Assembly (NCBI RefSeq): GCF_014650455.1
Contig: NZ_BMUZ01000015.1
Location: 194,257 to 258,256, forward strand
Direction of reading: 5' to 3'
DNA length: 64,000 nucleotides
Source of the DNA: Streptomyces xanthochromogenes
GTDB lineage: Bacteria; Actinomycetota; Actinomycetes; Streptomycetales; Streptomycetaceae
This document shows, in pieces, positions 1-7,950 of the stretch. Position 1 is the stretch's first letter; the number at the start of each line of letters is the position of its first letter. The notes under the pieces are model-generated. The model was not told the DNA's origin and did not search any database. It worked only from the letters and a program-made list of their open reading frames with translations. A program made the translations under genes and the position numbers.

Positions 1-2355
1 CTCGGCGAGCGTCGCGGCGGGGGCCGGGTACTCGGGGGCACGGCCCGCGCTGCGGGCCGCGTAGGCGAGGGAGAGGTCCCGCGCGAGCACCGTCTCGGAA
101 GCACCGTCGAACGCCACGTGGTGGGCGACCAGGCCGAACAGGGTGCGTCCGGTGTCCTGCGCGCGCACGGCGGCGGACCGCCACACCCGGGCGTCGCGGA
201 CGGACAGCGGGGTGAGCGCCGCCGCCAGCCAGTCCTGGGCCGCCCGCTGCTCGTCGGCCGCGTCAGGGAGCAGCAGCACCTCGGCGTCGGCCGGGACCTG
301 AGGCACCACCGCGTACCCGATCTCGTTGTTGCGGATCAAGTACCGCGCGTGCAGGGCCTGGTGGCGCAGATGCACGTCGCCGGCCGCGCGGCGCAGCGCG
401 TCCAGGTCGACCGGCCCCTCGATCCACCAGGTCATCCGGCACAGACCGCCGAGCCCGTCCTTGTCGTGGGCGGCGGCGAACAGGAAGCCGGACTGCTCGG
501 GCGGCAGCAGGATCTCGCCGGGCTCAAGACCGGGCACCGGGGCATCGGCCGCCTCGGCGGAGCGCGCGGTGGCGTCCAGCCAGGCGGCGAGCCGGCGCAC
601 GGTCGGAGTGCGGAAGATCTGCGAGGGCTGGACGGCCGCGCCGAGCGCCGCGTCCAGGTGCTGGCACAGCCGGGCCGCCTCCAGGGAGCTGCCGCCGAGC
701 TCGAAGAACGAGGCGTCACCCGGCACCCGGCCGAGGTCGAGCACCGCGCGGAACCCGTCGGCGACCAGCGCCGCCGTGCCCTCGAACGACTCGGCGGGCG
801 CCTCGGTGCGCTCCTGCTCCGGGCGGACCCGGGCGGCCAGCTCACGCCGGTCGATCTTTCCGTTCGCCAACTGGGGGAACGCGTCCAGGAGATGGACCCG
901 GCGCGGCACCAGATACTCCGGCAGGAGTTCGGTGAGCCGCTCGCGCAGTTCCTCCGGCCCGGTGCCGTGCTCGCCGTGCGTGTAGAACAGGGCGAGCCCG
1001 TGGTAGGACCCGTCGGGCTTGGGCATCGGCACCACCGCGGCGCCGGTCACCGTGGCCACCCGCTCCACGGTGCGCTCCACCTCGGCGGGCTCGATCCGGT
1101 GCCCCCGGATCTTGATCTGACGGTCGCCGCGGCCGGTGTAGTGGAAGACGCCCTCGGCCGACCGGTTGCCCAAGTCGCCCGTGCGGTAGAGGCGTTGGGT
1201 CCGGCCCTCGATCTCGGCCTCGACGAAGACGGCCTCGGTCAGCTCGGGGTTGCCGAGGTAGCCGCGGGCCAGGCCCGGGCCGCCCAGGCACAGCTCGCCG
1301 GTCTCGCCCGGCGCGCACACCCGGGTGCCGTCCAGGACGTACACATCGGTGTGCGCGAGCACCCGGCCCAGCGGGATGCCGGCCGGGTCGTCGCAGTCCT
1401 CGGGGCGTATCGCGTGCGCGGTGACGACCGCGCCGCACTCGACGGGCCCGTACACGTTCACCAGGCGGATGCCGGGGTGCTCCGCCAGGAAGGCGCGGAC
1501 CCGGGTCGGGGCGGCCCGCTCGCCGCCGATGGACAGCCACTTCATCCCGGCGAAGGCGCCCACATCGGTGGTGACCAGCATGTTGAACAGCTGCGTCGTC
1601 ATGAACGCGCCGTTCACGCCCTCCTCGGCGATCAGCGCGCGCAGGGTGCGCGGCACCAGGACCGTCTCGTCGAGCAGCACGGTCGTGCCGCCGGTCAGGA
1701 GCATGCTCCAGCAGTCCAGGGTGAAGCCGTCCCAGGTCGGGGGAGCGGTCTGCGGCATCACGGTGCCGGGGCCGAGCTCGGCGTAGAAGGCGCCGTCGAA
1801 CAGGCGCACCGCGTTCTCGTGGCTGGACACCACGCCCTTGGGGGTGCCGGTGGAGCCCGAGGTGAAGAACACCGAGCAGGCGTCCGTGCCGGTCACCGCG
1901 ACCGGGGCGGGCCGCAGGCCGCGCGCCGCGGTGAGGCGGAGGTCCTCGGCGGGCGGTGTCCACACCGGCACCGACCAGTCGCCGGCCGTGGTGGTCACCA
2001 GGAGGGGCGCCTCCAGCTGGCCGATCACTCCTTCGAGCCGGTCGACGGGCCAGCGGGCGTCCAGGAACGAATAGGCGGCCCCGCACTTGAACAGCGCGAG
2101 CAGGACCGCGATCAGCGGAGTGCCGCGCTCCATGAGCACCGGCACCAGATGCCCCCGGCGCACCCCGTGCGCCTGGAGCAGCGCCGCGTAGCCGTCGGAC
2201 GCGGCGTCGAGTTCGCGGTAGGTGACCGCAACTCCCCGATGGGACAGGGCCGTTGCCTCCGGGAAGCGGCGGGCCGCGTCCTGGAACAGGCCGTGCATCG
2301 TCTCGCCCCGCACGAAGCGGTTCGTGCCCGTCGTGGGCTCAAGGAGTACGGTCAT
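1..2355 (-). CDS. Non-ribosomal peptide synthetase, A-PCP-C (C-terminus beyond window edge)
   Basis: The reading frame from the ATG at 2355 stays open to the window edge (785 codons visible). In order it shows an adenylation domain with core motifs FTSGSTGTPKG, NVYGPVECGA, YRTGDLGNRS, GDRQIKIRGHRIEP and NGKIDR. A carrier domain follows with LGGSSLEA (phosphopantetheine Ser near residue 557, about nt 685), then the start of a condensation domain with HHVAFDG near residue 745 (about nt 103-123). It should activate an amino acid, hold it as a thioester and pass it to a condensation step. The Asp in TWDGF fits an alpha-amino-acid-binding pocket (inference). It overlaps the upstream glycosyltransferase by ATGA, so the two are co-translated. 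In an aromatic polyketide cluster it suggests an aminoacyl part in the product. Length and later domains cannot be seen. Confidence 0.9.
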   Translation of the reverse strand, partial: MTVLLEPTTGTNRFVRGETMHGLFQDAARRFPEATALSHRGVAVTYRELDAASDGYAALLQAHGVRRGHLVPVLMERGTPLIAVLLALFKCGAAYSFLDARWPVDRLEGVIGQLEAPLLVTTTAGDWSVPVWTPPAEDLRLTAARGLRPAPVAVTGTDACSVFFTSGSTGTPKGVVSSHENAVRLFDGAFYAELGPGTVMPQTAPPTWDGFTLDCWSMLLTGGTTVLLDETVLVPRTLRALIAEEGVNGAFMTTQLFNMLVTTDVGAFAGMKWLSIGGERAAPTRVRAFLAEHPGIRLVNVYGPVECGAVVTAHAIRPEDCDDPAGIPLGRVLAHTDVYVLDGTRVCAPGETGELCLGGPGLARGYLGNPELTEAVFVEAEIEGRTQRLYRTGDLGNRSAEGVFHYTGRGDRQIKIRGHRIEPAEVERTVERVATVTGAAVVPMPKPDGSYHGLALFYTHGEHGTGPEELRERLTELLPEYLVPRRVHLLDAFPQLANGKIDRRELAARVRPEQERTEAPAESFEGTAALVADGFRAVLDLGRVPGDASFFELGGSSLEAARLCQHLDAALGAAVQPSQIFRTPTVRRLAAWLDATARSAEAADAPVPGLEPGEILLPPEQSGFLFAAAHDKDGLGGLCRMTWWIEGPVDLDALRRAAGDVHLRHQALHARYLIRNNEIGYAVVPQVPADAEVLLLPDAADEQRAAQDWLAAALTPLSVRDARVWRSAAVRAQDTGRTLFGLVAHHVAFDGASETVLARDLSLAYAARSAGRAPEYPAPAATLAE

Positions 2356-3554
2356 CGTCTTCCTGTCTCCTCAGGTGTGGGTACGTCCGTGCGACCGGCT
2401 CTCACGCACTCCTCCAGGAAGCCCACGAGCTGGTCGGGGGTGGGCATCCGGTCGGTCTCGGCCCGCAGTGCCTCGGACCGCTCCCGGTACGAGGGCCGCG
2501 TCAGGAGGTCCTGGACGGCGGCTCCCACCGCGCCCTCCTCTGCGTCGGCGGGCAGTGCGGTGCCCGCGCCGGACGCGCGCACCAGATCGGACCAGTGCTC
2601 CTGGAAGGCGTTGCGCGGAAGGAGCAGCTGGGGAAGTCCGTGGGTGACCGCGATCAGGCCGCTGCCGACCCCGCCGTGATGGACGAGCGCGTCGCAGTGC
2701 GCCAGCAGCACGTCCAGCGGGAAGGACTCCACCATCCGTACGCCGTCCGGCAGTCGGCCCGTTCCGGCCGCCTGCTCGGGGGTGACCGCGAGGACCACGT
2801 CGGTGTCCAGGGCGAGCAGCGAGCGGACCACGTGGTCGCGCACCTCGTCCAGGGCGCTGGTGGTCACCCCGCCGGTGACGCACACCAGCGGCCGGCCCGA
2901 AGGGCGCTCCGAGCGAAGCCAGTCGGGCAGCGCCGCGGGCCCGGCGAACGGGACGTAGCGCATGTTGGCGCGGCGCACCCCGTGCGGCGGGCGCAGGCCC
3001 GGCGGGCACGGGTCGATCCACACCGAGGGGCCCACCACCGGGTCGGCGCCGAAGCGTTCGAAGAGCCGCGCGTAGGAGGGGCGCAGCTCCGCCTCGCTCT
3101 CGCAGTGCACGCCGAGCGAGACGCCCCAGGTGTGCCCGACGGCCGGCACCTTGACCGCGGCGGCGGCCACCAGGCCCGCGGCGGCCGCGGTGTCGTGCAC
3201 CACGATGTCCGGGCGCCAGAAGCGGGCGAAGTCGACGAGGTCGTCGGTGAGGGTGTCGGCGACGGCGATCATCTTCTCGATGAGGGCCTCGCTGAGATCG
3301 GCGTCGAGCACCGCCGCGGACTCCGAGCCGGCCTTCAACCTGCCAGGGCCCAGGCCGAGTTGGCGGGCCGCGACGGCTCCCGCCGCCGCTTCGTCGCCGA
3401 CGGGCACGGCCACCAGACCGGCCCGGGTCACGGGGGCCACGCACTGGGGCCGCACCGCCACCCGCACCTCGTGGCCCGCAAGGCGGCAGGCCCAGGCGAG
3501 CGGGATGATCCAGGGGACATGGGCCGGGCCGTGCCCCACGAACAACACGCGCAT
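2352..3554 (-). CDS. Glycosyltransferase, GT1/MGT family (first of three)
   Basis: This 400-residue protein has the GT-B fold signature of antibiotic glycosyltransferases. It starts MRVLFVGHGPAHVPWIIPL, a typical N-terminal acceptor-domain beta strand. Near residue 295 is the nucleotide-sugar motif HHGGVGSGL followed by GLPQLLLPRNAFQEHW. It should transfer an activated (probably deoxy) sugar to the polyketide aglycone or to a growing sugar chain. The ATG at 3554 follows a hairpin terminator (3645-3676) and a SARP-like box, so it probably begins its own transcription unit with the NRPS, whose ATG overlaps its stop. Donor and acceptor cannot be read from sequence. Confidence 0.92.
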   Translation of the reverse strand: MRVLFVGHGPAHVPWIIPLAWACRLAGHEVRVAVRPQCVAPVTRAGLVAVPVGDEAAAGAVAARQLGLGPGRLKAGSESAAVLDADLSEALIEKMIAVADTLTDDLVDFARFWRPDIVVHDTAAAAGLVAAAAVKVPAVGHTWGVSLGVHCESEAELRPSYARLFERFGADPVVGPSVWIDPCPPGLRPPHGVRRANMRYVPFAGPAALPDWLRSERPSGRPLVCVTGGVTTSALDEVRDHVVRSLLALDTDVVLAVTPEQAAGTGRLPDGVRMVESFPLDVLLAHCDALVHHGGVGSGLIAVTHGLPQLLLPRNAFQEHWSDLVRASGAGTALPADAEEGAVGAAVQDLLTRPSYRERSEALRAETDRMPTPDQLVGFLEECVRAGRTDVPTPEETGRR

Positions 3555-3609
3555 TCAGTTGCCTCACTCCATCGCGTACGGTCAGTGGCAGGGCAAGGGT
3601 GGGGGCACC

Positions 3610-3638
3610 CGCTCGAATGCGACTCGCGTCCGGTACGA
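3610..3638 (-). promoter_or_regulatory. Putative SARP box upstream of GT1-NRPS
   Basis: Read on the minus strand, three heptamers begin exactly 11 bp apart: TCGTACC (3638-3632), GCGAGTC (3627-3621) and TCGAGCG (3616-3610). SARP activators of the ActII-ORF4/DnrI type bind direct repeats of about TCGAGCC at 11-bp spacing. The box lies about 55 bp upstream of the GT1 start and downstream of the hairpin that ends the preceding operon. The first heptamer is degenerate. Confidence 0.5.
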
Positions 3639-3644
3639 ACACGA

Positions 3645-3676
3645 AAGTGCCCGCAGGGGAGTCCCTGCGGGCACTT
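3645..3676 (-). terminator. Hairpin terminator after the ABC permease gene
   Basis: A perfect 14-bp inverted repeat (AAGTGCCCGCAGGG with its complement) encloses the loop GAGT. It lies 16 bp after the permease stop and before the GT1-NRPS promoter region. There is no long U-tract, as is usual in Streptomyces. Confidence 0.75.
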
Positions 3677-3691
3677 CACGGGCGGTACGGA

Positions 3692-4405
3692 TCAGGCGCG
3701 ACGTCCGCCCCTGCGGTAGGCGAAGGCGGCGAAGGCCGCGAGCAGCGCCGTCCACAGGGCGAGGACGCCGAGGCCGGTGCCGCTCGGCGCGGAGTTGGCC
3801 GCCGCGTCCCAGGAGAGCTGGGCGTAGCGGTAGACCGGGGTCTCCTTCGACAGCGGCTGGAGCCAGCTGGGCAGCGTGTCGGTCGGCATCATCAGGCCGC
3901 CGAGCAGCGTCAGCGTCAGATACGAGACGGTGCCGGCGATCTGGGCGAGCTGCGCCTTGAAGAGGTATCCGATGCCGATGCCGAGCATCGCGAGCGGGGC
4001 GATGCCGACCCAGAGCAGCAGGAAGATCTCCAGCCAGGTGCCGGGCGACAGGTCGACACCCCGGTAGAACTTGCCGATCAGGCCGATGACCACGATGGGC
4101 AGGATGCCGAGGCAGGTGGCGACGGCGCCGCGGGCGATGACGACCTGCACCGGCGAGAGCGGGGTGAGCCGCAGCTGGCGCAGCCAGCCGAGCGCCCGGT
4201 CCTCGGCGATGCCGGTGCCGTTGGTGATGACCACGCCGAGCGCGCCGAACGCGGCCGCGCCGACCATGGCCCGCACCAGGGACTCCTGGTCGGGGCCGCC
4301 GCCCGCGAGGGTGACGTAAAGGCCGACCGGCATGATGAGGCTCATCATGAGGTAGCCGCCGTTGCGGACCAGCCGCAGGATTTCGAGGCGGATGTAACCG
4401 AGCAT
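3692..4405 (-). CDS. ABC transporter permease (DrrB-like, ABC-2 type)
   Basis: This 237-residue membrane protein starts MLGYIRLEILRLVRNGGY and has about six hydrophobic segments, for example near residues 20-40, 55-75, 100-130, 140-165 and 210-230. The short cytoplasmic start followed by ABC-2 type membrane helices matches permeases that pair with DrrA-type ATPases in export of aromatic polyketides. Its ATG shares one base with the stop of the upstream ATPase (TGATG), so the two halves are translationally coupled. The likely role is efflux and self-resistance for the cluster product. A longer in-frame upstream extension exists but overlaps the ATPase gene and is Arg-rich, so it was not used. 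Confidence 0.9.
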   Translation of the reverse strand: MLGYIRLEILRLVRNGGYLMMSLIMPVGLYVTLAGGGPDQESLVRAMVGAAAFGALGVVITNGTGIAEDRALGWLRQLRLTPLSPVQVVIARGAVATCLGILPIVVIGLIGKFYRGVDLSPGTWLEIFLLLWVGIAPLAMLGIGIGYLFKAQLAQIAGTVSYLTLTLLGGLMMPTDTLPSWLQPLSKETPVYRYAQLSWDAAANSAPSGTGLGVLALWTALLAAFAAFAYRRGGRRA

Positions 4406-5376
4406 CAGGTGGTCCGTCCTTCCGGAGCGGCGGCCGCGTGGCGGGACTGGTGGGTGAGCGCGATGAAGGCCTCTTCCAGGCCCACGCCCGACACCTCGAG
4501 ATCGGTGAAGGCGTCGGCGCGCGAGAGCGCGTGCACCGTGGAGTCGGAGTCGCTGGTGCGCAGGTGGACGCGCCCGCCGCGGTGCTCCACGGAGCTGACG
4601 CCCGGCAGCAGGTCGAAGCCCTCCTGGCGGCCGCGCGGCACGAAGCTGACCGTACGACCCTCGATCATGGACTTGATCTGCGAGGTGGTGCCGTCGGCGA
4701 CCACCCGGCCCGAGGCGATGACGACGACGCGGTCGGCGCTGTCGTCGGCCTCTTCGAGGTAGTGCGTCGAGAAGAGCACGGTGTTGCCGCGCTCCGCGTA
4801 CCGCTGCATCGCGGCCCACAGTTCACGCCGCGACTCCACGTCGAGGGCGGCCGTCGGCTCGTCGAGGACCACCAGGTCCGGGTCGCCGGCCAGCGCGAGG
4901 GCGAAGCGCACCCGCTGGGCCTGACCGCCGGAGAGCCGGTCCACGTTGCGGTTGGCGATCTTGGAGAGCTCGGCGAGGTCCAGGATCTCCTGGAGCGGCA
5001 ACGGCTTGCGGTAGGTCTGGCGGACGAAGTCCACCAGCTCGCGCACCGACACCCGGGGAATCATCTTCCCCTCCTGGAGCATGGCCCCCAAGTGCCCGGC
5101 GCGCATGGCGAGTTCGGGCTTCTTGCCGAAGACCTCGATCTGGCCCTGGTCCGGCGGGAAGAGCCCGAGGAGCATGTTGATGGTGGTGGACTTGCCGGCG
5201 CCGTTGGGGCCGAGCAGGGCGACCGTCTCACCTCGGTGGATCGTCAGATCGATCCCGTCGACGGCACGGACGTTGCCGTACTCCTTGACGACACCCTTGA
5301 AGACGACCGCGGGCGGGCCGTGCTGTTCTGCCATGGGGGGTGGCACCTGTTCCCTTTCCTGTGTGAGTGGACGCAT
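4405..5376 (-). CDS. ABC transporter ATP-binding protein (DrrA-like)
   Basis: A 323-residue ATPase with Walker A GPNGAGKST, signature LSGGQAQR, Walker B LVVLDEPTAALD and switch His in STHYLEEADD. The C-terminal ~80 residues form the extra domain seen in drug-export ATPases of the DrrA family. It should energise the adjacent permease. The start at 5376 lies one base after the stop of GT2, implying coupling. An internal ATG at 5334 (MAEQHGPPAVV) is a possible alternative and would remove 14 poorly conserved residues. It belongs to the operon GT3-GT2-ATPase-permease driven from the 7.8 kb divergent promoter. Confidence 0.93.
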   Translation of the reverse strand: MRPLTQEREQVPPPMAEQHGPPAVVFKGVVKEYGNVRAVDGIDLTIHRGETVALLGPNGAGKSTTINMLLGLFPPDQGQIEVFGKKPELAMRAGHLGAMLQEGKMIPRVSVRELVDFVRQTYRKPLPLQEILDLAELSKIANRNVDRLSGGQAQRVRFALALAGDPDLVVLDEPTAALDVESRRELWAAMQRYAERGNTVLFSTHYLEEADDSADRVVVIASGRVVADGTTSQIKSMIEGRTVSFVPRGRQEGFDLLPGVSSVEHRGGRVHLRTSDSDSTVHALSRADAFTDLEVSGVGLEEAFIALTHQSRHAAAAPEGRTT

Positions 5377-5377
5377 G

Positions 5378-6544
5378 TCAGATCAGCCCTTCCAAGGTGT
5401 GGACCAGTTCCGTGGGGCCTGGCAGGCATTCGATCTCCGCGCGTACGTCCTGCGCGGCCTTGCGGTGCCGCTCGTTCTCCAGGAGGTCCACGAGGGCCTC
5501 CCGGACGAGCGCGGGGTCGTGCTGCTCGGCCTCGGTGGCGAGGCTGATCCCGGATCCGGACTCCTGGACGAGCCGGCCGGTGGTCTGGAGGAACGGCTTG
5601 TCACCGGGCAGCACCAGCTGCGGGACCGCCGAGGCGAACGACGTCATGCTCGTGCCGCTGCCGCCGTGGTGGACGGCGAGCGCGGTGTGGCGCATCACCG
5701 GGCCGATCGGGAAGCGGTCGACGACCTTGACGGAGGACGGGATACCCGCGAGCGCCGAGTGGTACTGGGCGTCGATCGGGAACAGCACGTCCAGGCCCTG
5801 CTCGACGCAGGCGTCCAGAACGTGGCGGAAGCCCAGCGGCAGCTCGCCCGTTTCGGCGAGCACCCGGCCGTGCCACATGCCCAGGCACAGCAGGGCCCTG
5901 GGCCGCTCGGGCCTGTGGACCGCCCAGTCGGGCAGCTCGGCGGTGCCGCAGTAGGGCACGTAACGCGAGAGCAGCCCCGGGGTGTTGTCGCCCTCGGGCA
6001 GCAGCGAGGCCGGGCTCGGGTCGATGAGGAGGGCCGGGTCGGGGAAGCCGGGCGCCCCGAACTCGATGCACAGGTCGTGGAGTTGGACCTTGGCCTGGCG
6101 AAGCAGCGGGCTGGTGAAGTCGTCCGGGCCCCAGCGGTGGACGACGCCGGGCACGCCGAGCGCGGCGGCGACCACGAGCCCGCCGAACTCCACCGGGTCG
6201 GTCATCACCAGGTCCGGCTCCCAGGCGCGGCCGAGCGCCACCAGGTCGTCGATGTAACCGCCGAGCCGGGTGCGCCAGCGCTCGCCGACCGCGTCCCACT
6301 CGGAGTCCGCGCGGCGGTCCATGCCGGCCCGGTCGGGCATCGCCACGGCGCCGGGCCGGGTCAGACGCTGGCGGGTCTCGCCGCCGCCGACCGGACGGGT
6401 GTCGAGGCCGGCCGCGGCGGCGAACTTCACCAGCTCGGCGTCGCCGGCCACGATCACCTGGTGCCCGGCCGCGCGCAGCGCCCAGGTCAGCGGCACCATC
6501 GGCACGATGTGGCTGGGGACCAGAGCGGTCACTAGGACACGCAT
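5378..6544 (-). CDS. Glycosyltransferase, GT1/MGT family (second)
   Basis: A 388-residue GT-B enzyme starting MRVLVTALVPSHIVPMVPL, preceded by a strong ribosome site (GGAGGAG, 5 bp before ATG). The motif ALAVHHGGSGTSM near residue 290 and QLVLPGDKPFLQ mark the nucleotide-sugar-binding half. It resembles ERYCIII/AknS-class deoxysugar transferases in layout. Its 5' end overlaps the end of GT3 by 13 bp, and its stop abuts the ABC ATPase start. The substrate is not predictable. Some enzymes of this class need a P450-like helper protein, and none is seen in this window. Confidence 0.92.
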   Translation of the reverse strand: MRVLVTALVPSHIVPMVPLTWALRAAGHQVIVAGDAELVKFAAAAGLDTRPVGGGETRQRLTRPGAVAMPDRAGMDRRADSEWDAVGERWRTRLGGYIDDLVALGRAWEPDLVMTDPVEFGGLVVAAALGVPGVVHRWGPDDFTSPLLRQAKVQLHDLCIEFGAPGFPDPALLIDPSPASLLPEGDNTPGLLSRYVPYCGTAELPDWAVHRPERPRALLCLGMWHGRVLAETGELPLGFRHVLDACVEQGLDVLFPIDAQYHSALAGIPSSVKVVDRFPIGPVMRHTALAVHHGGSGTSMTSFASAVPQLVLPGDKPFLQTTGRLVQESGSGISLATEAEQHDPALVREALVDLLENERHRKAAQDVRAEIECLPGPTELVHTLEGLI

Positions 6545-7734
6545 GTCTCCTCCTGTGCCGCGTGGACGGCGACGAGTTCTTCGAGGTCGGTGACCAACTG
6601 CTCCACCGGCGGGCAGGCGAGCACCGAGCGCCGCACGGCCGCGGCGCGCAGCCGGAACGCGGGCTCCGTGAGCAGCCGCCCCAGCGCCTCGGTGACGGTC
6701 TCGCCCGTGACCCAGTAGGCGGGCAGATTGATCCCGCTGCCCACGTCGGCGACGTGCTCGGCGGAGTTGGGCTGGTCGTCGTACATGGGCGTGACGAGCA
6801 TCGGCGTACCGCTGCGCAGCCCCTCGCGGATGCTGCTGTGGCCGCCGTGCGTGACGAACACGTCGGCCGCCTCCAGAAGCACGTCCTGCGGCACCCACTC
6901 GGTGAGCAGCCGCACATGCGCCGGCACCTCGCCGAACTCCCCGGGGTCGCGGCCCACGCCGATCGAGACCAGCGCGGTGCACTCCAGGCCGGAGACCGCC
7001 TCGATCACGGCGTGCAGCACCTCGTCGGACTTCCACGGCATGGACGGCGCCATGGTGCCGATCGAGGCGTACACCACCGGCTTGTCGTCGGCCAGTTCGG
7101 CGAGCCAGGGCAGCGCCTTGTCGTCGCTGCGGTACGGGGCGGTCTGGCGGTAGTGGCGCAGGGTGCGCGGGTCCAGGTCGTCGCCGGTGCACTCGGCCGG
7201 GAGCCAGCTGATGAGGCCGTGCCGGTAGGCGGAGTTGTCGTCGGGGTCGGCGGGCAGGCCGAGTTCGGCCCGCAGTGCGTTGAGCGGTCCGTTGGTGACG
7301 GCGGGGGGCAGCAGATGCGTGGAGCCGCCGGCCACCGCGATGTGCGGAATGCCGAGCGACTCGGCGGCGAGCAGGCCGCCCATCTCCTCGCCCTCGCGGA
7401 CGATCAGATCGGGCTTCCAGTCGGCGGCGACGGCGAGGATGTCGCGGGCCGCGGCCAGGGCGGGCGGCCCGAGCACGCACTCCACGAGCCCGTCCTCGTA
7501 CGCCTCCTGGTCGCCGCGGAACAGCGGAAGCGCGATCGCCTCGACGCAGAAGGGGTCCTTGGCCCAGTCGAACCCGGCCGGGAAGAACTCCAGGCCGTAG
7601 CTCACGCTCTCCTCGCGCATGGACTCGTCGTCGGCCACGGCGACGGTGTGCCCGGCCCGGACGGCGGCCTGGGCCAGGGGGATCAGCAGGCGCAGATGCG
7701 ACTTGCCCGCATGGGCGGTGAACAGGATGCGCAC
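6532..7734 (-). CDS. Glycosyltransferase, GT1/MGT family (third)
   Basis: A 400-residue GT-B enzyme starting (GTG) MRILFTAHAGKSHLRLLIPL. The region DVFVTHGGHSSIREGL near residue 280 followed by GTPMLVTPMYDDQPNSAEHV is the classic nucleotide-sugar motif of macrolide and aromatic polyketide transferases. It is the first gene of the leftward operon leaving the 7.8 kb divergent promoter (GT3, GT2, ABC ATPase, permease). Three separate glycosyltransferases suggest an oligosaccharide chain or several glycosylation sites. No NDP-deoxysugar synthesis genes are present in the visible part. Confidence 0.92.
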   Translation of the reverse strand: MRILFTAHAGKSHLRLLIPLAQAAVRAGHTVAVADDESMREESVSYGLEFFPAGFDWAKDPFCVEAIALPLFRGDQEAYEDGLVECVLGPPALAAARDILAVAADWKPDLIVREGEEMGGLLAAESLGIPHIAVAGGSTHLLPPAVTNGPLNALRAELGLPADPDDNSAYRHGLISWLPAECTGDDLDPRTLRHYRQTAPYRSDDKALPWLAELADDKPVVYASIGTMAPSMPWKSDEVLHAVIEAVSGLECTALVSIGVGRDPGEFGEVPAHVRLLTEWVPQDVLLEAADVFVTHGGHSSIREGLRSGTPMLVTPMYDDQPNSAEHVADVGSGINLPAYWVTGETVTEALGRLLTEPAFRLRAAAVRRSVLACPPVEQLVTDLEELVAVHAAQEETCVS

Positions 7735-7813
7735 GGCGGGTCTCCGATTGGGGGGTGGGGCCGGCCCGCCTGGGCCGACCGTCGGTCATGCCCAAGAGCG
7801 TGACCTGCCCCAC

Positions 7814-7842
7814 TCGAACGGCACTTGAGCCGCCCTTGGCCG
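7814..7842 (+). promoter_or_regulatory. Putative SARP box (divergent promoter, rightward phase)
   Basis: Three heptamers on the plus strand start exactly 11 bp apart: TCGAACG (7814), TTGAGCC (7825) and TTGGCCG (7836). The sequence CCACTCGAACGG here recurs at the other divergent promoter near 17837. This is the layout bound by SARP activators. It lies about 110 bp upstream of the KAS III-like gene. Confidence 0.6.
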
Positions 7843-7857
7843 GACGTTCCCCGGCCG

Positions 7858-7878
7858 CACTCAAGTCCGATTCGAGAG
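7858..7878. promoter_or_regulatory. Second putative SARP box in the 7.8 kb divergent promoter
   Basis: On the minus strand TCGAATC (7875-7869) and TTGAGTG (7864-7858) are 11 bp apart. On the plus strand TCAAGTC (7861) and TCGAGAG (7872) are also 11 bp apart. Because TCGA is palindromic, the active phase cannot be decided. The minus-strand phase would suit the leftward GT3 operon. Confidence 0.4.
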
Positions 7879-7950
7879 GGGGTGGCGACCTTGGGCGCAT
7901 GCCGTATGCCCGAAGGATTCGACCGAACCGCCGAACAGGGGAGTAGCTGG

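Noticed and set aside
118..2679. Long 853-codon open frame on the plus strand
   Set aside because: It is antisense to the NRPS and GT1 genes, is Arg/Gly/His-rich without any domain, and exists because of the high GC of the real minus-strand frames.
7825..7950. N-terminal extension of the KAS III-like gene
   Set aside because: It crosses the SARP box and promoter, lacks a ribosome site, and family members start at MRWNE-like sequence.
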